DNA from: Channa striata
Lineage: Eukaryota; Chordata; Actinopteri; Anabantiformes; Channidae
Direction: 5' to 3'
DNA: 64,000 nucleotides
Assembly (NCBI GenBank): GCA_033026295.1
Contig: CM065174.1
Coordinates: 2,965,001 to 3,029,000, forward strand
Shown here: positions 59,505 through 64,000 of the stretch, one piece after another
How the letters are laid out: every line of letters begins with the position of its first letter
Position numbering within the stretch: position 1 is the stretch's first letter
Notes under the pieces: generated by a model
Told to the model about the DNA's origin: nothing
Seen by the model: only the letters and a program-made list of their open reading frames with translations
Database searches by the model: none
Position numbers and translations under genes: made by a program

Positions 59505-61932
59505 ATGCGGAGCCCTAAGAATTGCCACAATGACTACAAAATGAAATTCTCCGTGGATGACGAGTTCCCCGACTTGTCCCAGCACAACAACCACATGTCC
59601 AAGGTACAAATCCTACTTGGAGACTGTCCACATGGCACAAAATATTTTGCTTTCCTTTGCTGAGGAAATCATATGCATGTTTAATCACTGACCTACACTG
59701 CGCGCCATCTGCTAAACAGGCACTGACCAAGGAGATCTATGGCAAGCTGAGGAGCAAGTCCACCCCCAGTGGCTTCACCTTGGATGATGTCATCCAGACC
59801 GGTGTTGACAACCCTGGTGAGAAAGAGTGTGTCATTAGCATAGAAAACAACACAGTCTTTATCACACACCAGCAAAGAACACGACGAAACATGCAGAAAC
59901 TAAGCAATTGTAGTGCACATTAGCCAAGTCTCTGTCCTCCAGATGCCTTTAATTCTGCAGAGAGGCGCCTGTATCTGATGGCATGCTTGATGCTAGTTTG
60001 AGTGCAGCAATTTTAGGCAAGTTACCGTTTTCTAAAATCATAAATATGCACTCGACAAGTTAAACTCAGAGTGATCTCATCACTATCACCACATTGCTTT
60101 GTGCGCACTTGACATCCATGTGGAAATAGCTTTCCCTATACTAAATTTCATGAGAATTATTAATAGAGCTCTTGACTTAATTTTATTATTCTACAATTAA
60201 TTAGTAGATATCAGAAACTGATTTGTACCTACAAGTGGTACTGTACGTTATGGATTTTTTTTTTGTAGCTTTTTTTTATTTGGATGGCAAGCGTTAACTG
60301 GTCTGTCACATAGTATTCTGGGGACAAGAGGGCTTTACAATTACTACATCGCAAATTCGACAAAAACACTTCTTCAAAGCTCAGCTAGCTATTAATGTTT
60401 CAACCCTTTATATCCGTGCTCTTGTGAAAAGGTCACCCCTTCATCATGACCGTGGGCTGCGTTGCTGGTGATGAGGAATCCTATGAAGTCTTTAAGGACC
60501 TGCTGGACATCGTCATCTCTGACCGTCACGGTGGATACAAGCCTACCGACAAGCACAAGACTGACCTGAACTTCGAGAACCTCAAGGTGACAAGTAAAGA
60601 CCGATGTGACAGTATTCCTAAATATCAGCACGATCTAAAAAGGAAAAACTTTGGTTAAGATGGACAGATTAAAAACAATGGCTTCAATACTATGCGTTTG
60701 TTGTGTTTTTTCCGTCTTGCCTTCTCCTCTTAGGGTGGCGATGACCTGGACCCCAACTACGTGCTGTCCAGCCGTGTTCGTACTGGACGTAGCATCAAGG
60801 GATTCACCCTGCCCCCCCACAACAGCCGTGGAGAGCGCAGAGCCATTCAGAAGCTGTCCATTGAGGGTGAGCGTCAAACTAACAACAATCAGTTTGGAAG
60901 TCAATTGGTGTAAAACATGCATTTCCAGACTAACCTCAGAACATTTCTTTGTTCGTGCTTTAGCCCTGGCCAGCCTGGAAGGTGAGTTCAAGGGAAAGTA
61001 TTACCCCCTTGAAGGCATGACTGACGCCGAGCAGGAGCAGCTGATCGCTGATCATTTCCTGTTTGACAAGCCCGTTTCCCCACTGCTGACCTGTGCTGGT
61101 ATGGCCCGTGACTGGCCAGACGCCAGAGGAATCTGGTGAGTCACGCAGACAGAAAATCTGATTTATCCGGGTTCTCCTTGTTTAGAGTTTAATGTAAAAA
61201 GGTAACCTCCGATTGTGTGCCTAAACAAATGGTCACGCTCTGAGCTCCCATCTGGGCCTTGCCAACCCTTAAAGATCTCGTCAACTGCCCTTACACTGCG
61301 TTGACATCCCATAGATGCTCTTCTATCAGCTCAGTGGGTCTGAAAATTCACACTAGCGCACACAAAAGAAATACATACACTGAGTTTCAGTAAGGCACAC
61401 TTCCATTTAACTTGCATTTTTTAAACTGTTGTAGTTTAGATTTTCTGAAAATTGGAATTGGAAGTGAATCTTTGCGGGTGTTTTCCGTTCAGGCACAATG
61501 ACAGCAAGACCTTCCTCGTCTGGGTGAACGAGGAGGATCACCTGCGTGTCATCTCCATGCAGAAGGGAGGCAACATGAAGGAGGTCTTCAGACGCTTCTG
61601 CGTTGGCCTGCAGAAGGTAACGGACAGATCTCCACGTGGGCACACACGCTGCAGTGAGACTAATGAACTTATATTTTAATCGTCACACATTATTTACTTC
61701 ACTTCCCTCTTCTTCACTGGTCAGATTGAAGAGATTTTCAAGAAGCACAACCACGGCTTCATGTGGAATGAACATCTTGGCTACATCCTGACCTGCCCCT
61801 CCAATCTGGGAACTGGCCTGCGTGGTGGTGTGCACGTCAAGCTGCCCAAGCTCAGCACACACGCCAAGTTCGAGGAGATCCTGAGCAGGCTGCGCCTTCA
61901 GAAGCGTGGCACAGGTACTGAAACCAAAGCAG

Positions 61933-61970
<38 letters not shown>

Positions 61971-63448
61971 ACACACACGTTTGGACAGCATGGCTTGTGA
62001 GGACACTCATTGACATAATACAATCCCTAGCCCCTTACCCTAACCTTAACCATCACAACTGAATGCCTAACCCTTACCAAAACGTAGTTCTGACCCTAAA
62101 ACACAGTGTTGACCCTCAAAATTCCCTTTTTGAGGGTCAAAAATCGTGAGGACGGGCCAAAATGTCCTCACTGTGTAGGTTAAAAAAATTCTTTGGTCCT
62201 CACTGAGAAAGTCGTACAGTCGCACACAGTCTCCACAGCTCATCATTGATGGTGTTACGTATTACAACCATCACTTTCTCTAAAAGCCTAGTAATTAATG
62301 AGGTTTGAAAACGTTATTTTAAACCTTTTTTTCTGAATACCCACCCTCTCTGTAAACCATCTGGATAAAGTTGCCTGCTACACACATGCATTATAATTTG
62401 TAGCCCGAATACTTTATCTGCAGTCGCAGTCGTTTAGGATTGTATGTGTATGTGATGCAAATGCAAAGGGGGTCGTTTTAGAAATCTACAGTTAATATTA
62501 CTAAAACTTTACGCGTTAGGACATTTAATTTACACATGTACAAGGTACACACAAGGTATCTGCTACTGAAGCTAACATGCTAAGTTTAAACGGGTCAAAC
62601 GGTAATAAAACACCTGACCACTAGGAGATCTTCATAAAAAAAATATTATTCATATATTTTAAAAAATGGACACTGACCAGGAGCAGGCTAACATTAGCAG
62701 GCTCCACAATAACTAGCTAGTATCCTAAAATGGCTGCCACAGATTTTAGCTTTAGCTAGAGCTAGCAGCTTTCTAATCTGTGTTTTGCATAATAATTAAA
62801 GAAAATTTAATTAGTATGTTGTCAAGTAGGATTACTTTCTCCTTTTCCTACATGGTGGGCATACACACATTTTTTAAATCAAACTTTCCTCTAACAAGAA
62901 AAACTGAAAGTTCATACTAATTGTACCTTAAGCTATTTTACCTCCTTAGCAAAAGAAAACTGGATAAAAAAACAAAAACAGGAACAAAAAAAAAGGCACA
63001 GCAACTTCATCTTTAAATAGCATATGTCCACATTATTGAGAAAGTGTCTATGTCCTGCAAAACGTCCTCTCACTAGAGAAGAGTCTTATCGTTAGCTAAA
63101 ACTACTGTGTTTCATTACGAGCTAAATTAAGTTTGATATCAGTCGTAGAAATCTTTACAGTCAAACGGCTTCATTATTCACCTTTGCGCAAAGAAGCAGC
63201 AGTAGATCTTCAGCTTGTAGCACAATTGCTGTGGTCAGATATTAAACGCATCATCCTCTTCCTGTCCAGGTGGCGTGGACACAGCCTCCGTGGGTGGCGT
63301 GTTCGACATCTCCAACGCCGACCGTCTGGGCTCCTCCGAGGTGGAGCAGGTCCAGCTGGTGGTTGATGGCGTCAAGCTGATGGTCGAGATGGAGAAGAAG
63401 CTCGAGAAGGGAGAGTCCATCGATGACATGATCCCCGCCCAGAAGTAA
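59505..63448 (+). CDS. ckm: Muscle-type creatine kinase (ckmb-like)
   Basis: A cytosolic kinase that moves phosphate between creatine phosphate and ADP in muscle. Eight coding exons with GT/AG sites and matching phase: 59505-59603, 59720-59816, 60432-60586, 60734-60866, 60964-61135, 61493-61616, 61725-61914, 63270-63448. The sum is 1149 bases, or 382 residues, one more than human CKM. Seen: the N-terminal FPDLSQHNNHM block, VIQTGVDNP, VLSSRVRTGRSIKGF, the active-site stretch LTCPSNLGTGLRGG with reactive Cys284 (human Cys283), and the end IDDMIPAQK. The start MRSPKNCHNDYKMKFS lacks the usual MPFGNTHN of mammalian CKM and resembles the fish ckmb paralogue (MTKNCHNDYKMKFS as I recall it). The ATG has G at -3 and is 20 bases into the exon. 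All catalytic parts are present. Confidence 0.97.
61934..62230. repeat. (CA)n plus telomere-like CCTAACC repeat in ckm intron 7
   Basis: A CA tract (61934-61978) is followed by 'cttaccctaaccttaacc', 'gcctaacccttacc' and 'gtgaggac..' blocks. Within it, GACCCTCAAAA and TTTTTGAGGGTC form an inverted repeat with a short loop (about 62111-62140). The 'gtgaggacat..ccctaacc' mix is a common fish dispersed repeat and not a true telomere. Confidence 0.65.
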
Positions 63449-64000
63449 AGAGGACAGACAACCAGTGACTGAATGACTGTCTGCGTTTGATTTTTTATAC
63501 ATATCTTATAAAAAATGAACAGGTAGCCTGGTTGTGAAGTTATCTTACTGGTTTCGGTGGCTACTTTCTTACTACTTCTTTCTGCCAAGACGACACTCCA
63601 CTTTCCTCTTTGCTTCCCTCCTTTCTTACTTCTGTCACTCTTTTTTTTCCTTTCATTCTTTTCCAAAATCCTGCCACTTCTATTATTTCTTCCCCCATCT
63701 TCTCTGTAACATCCTGGGATCAACCTACACATAGTCTGGTCATGGCTATGTATCTGGAAAAAGAGAAAAAAAAACTGTTTTGATTGTAAAATATATCTGG
63801 AAAATTAAACTATGCCCCATGTAAGACTCAAACCTTCTACTTCATGTTTTCTGACAGTGATATGAGCAGTTTTGCTCACATAAACACACCCAGTGCATTT
63901 TAAAATGAGCAAACACAAAACAATAAGTTGAGGCGCCACATCAAAGACATTCCATTGCAGGGAGAAAAAACAGAATATGAAAGAAGTTGAAAGTCTTTAT
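63449..64000 (+). other. ckm: ckm 3' UTR and downstream
   Basis: T/C-rich noncoding sequence follows the stop. ATTAAA at 63804-63809 is the likely poly(A) signal, preceded by an A-run and 'ttgtaaaatatatctgg'. Nothing else is recognised up to the end of the window. Confidence 0.55.

Noticed and set aside
61990..62160. Interstitial telomere (CCCTAA-type repeats)
   Set aside because: The units are irregular and mixed with 'gtgaggac' blocks known from dispersed fish repeats.
63235..63732. 165-codon minus-strand frame over the last ckm exon
   Set aside because: Antisense shadow of a GC-rich coding exon that runs on into the 3' UTR.

Overview
This 64 kb window looks like teleost fish nuclear DNA, probably a percomorph-type genome. 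The genes are split by many short GT-AG introns. The repeats are typical fish repeats: tRNA-headed SINEs, L2/CR1-like LINE tails, Tc1- and hAT-like relics and CA microsatellites. The creatine kinase has the fish 'KNCHNDYKMKFS' N-terminus. I see no prokaryotic features, CRISPR arrays, rRNA or convincing tRNA genes.

Layout, left to right. (1) 1-3.9 kb: the last coding exon and 3' UTR of zc3h4 (+), whose zinc fingers lie outside the window. (2) 3.9-13.8 kb: gene-poor, with old repeats. (3) About 13.8-23 kb: a CDC42 effector (Borg) gene (+), with a predicted 5' UTR exon at a CpG-rich promoter, a long intron, one coding exon (20401-21342), and a 3' UTR containing a hAT-like element. (4) 24.5-25.6 kb: an intronless 357-residue coiled-coil ORF (-) with its own TATA, CRE-like and RFX-like sites. 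I cannot name it. (5) 27.8-37.9 kb: ercc2/XPD (+), assembled here as 23 coding exons giving 760 residues, with helicase and Fe-S residues at the same positions as in the human protein. (6) 40.5-47.3 kb: klc3 (-), 13 coding exons, 511 residues, with the short KLC3-type C-terminus. (7) 49.6-57.9 kb: repeat-rich intergenic DNA. (8) 58.0-63.8 kb: muscle creatine kinase (+, ckmb-like), with a TATA promoter, a noncoding exon 1 and 8 coding exons giving 382 residues.

The ercc2 (+) / klc3 (-) / ckm (+) arrangement (tail-to-tail, then head-to-head) matches the human 19q13.32 order CKM-KLC3-ERCC2. This makes it an old linkage block and supports the KLC3 call. The genes do not form one pathway. They cover nuclear transcription control (zc3h4), actin/septin control (CDC42EP), DNA repair and transcription initiation (ercc2), microtubule transport (klc3) and muscle energy buffering (ckm).

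I found no clearly new multi-gene system. The items most worth a second look are the unnamed intronless coiled-coil gene, the Val in the Phe position of the Borg CRIB motif, the predicted overlapping 3' ends of ercc2 and klc3, an X-box near klc3, and transposons placed inside UTRs and next to splice sites.
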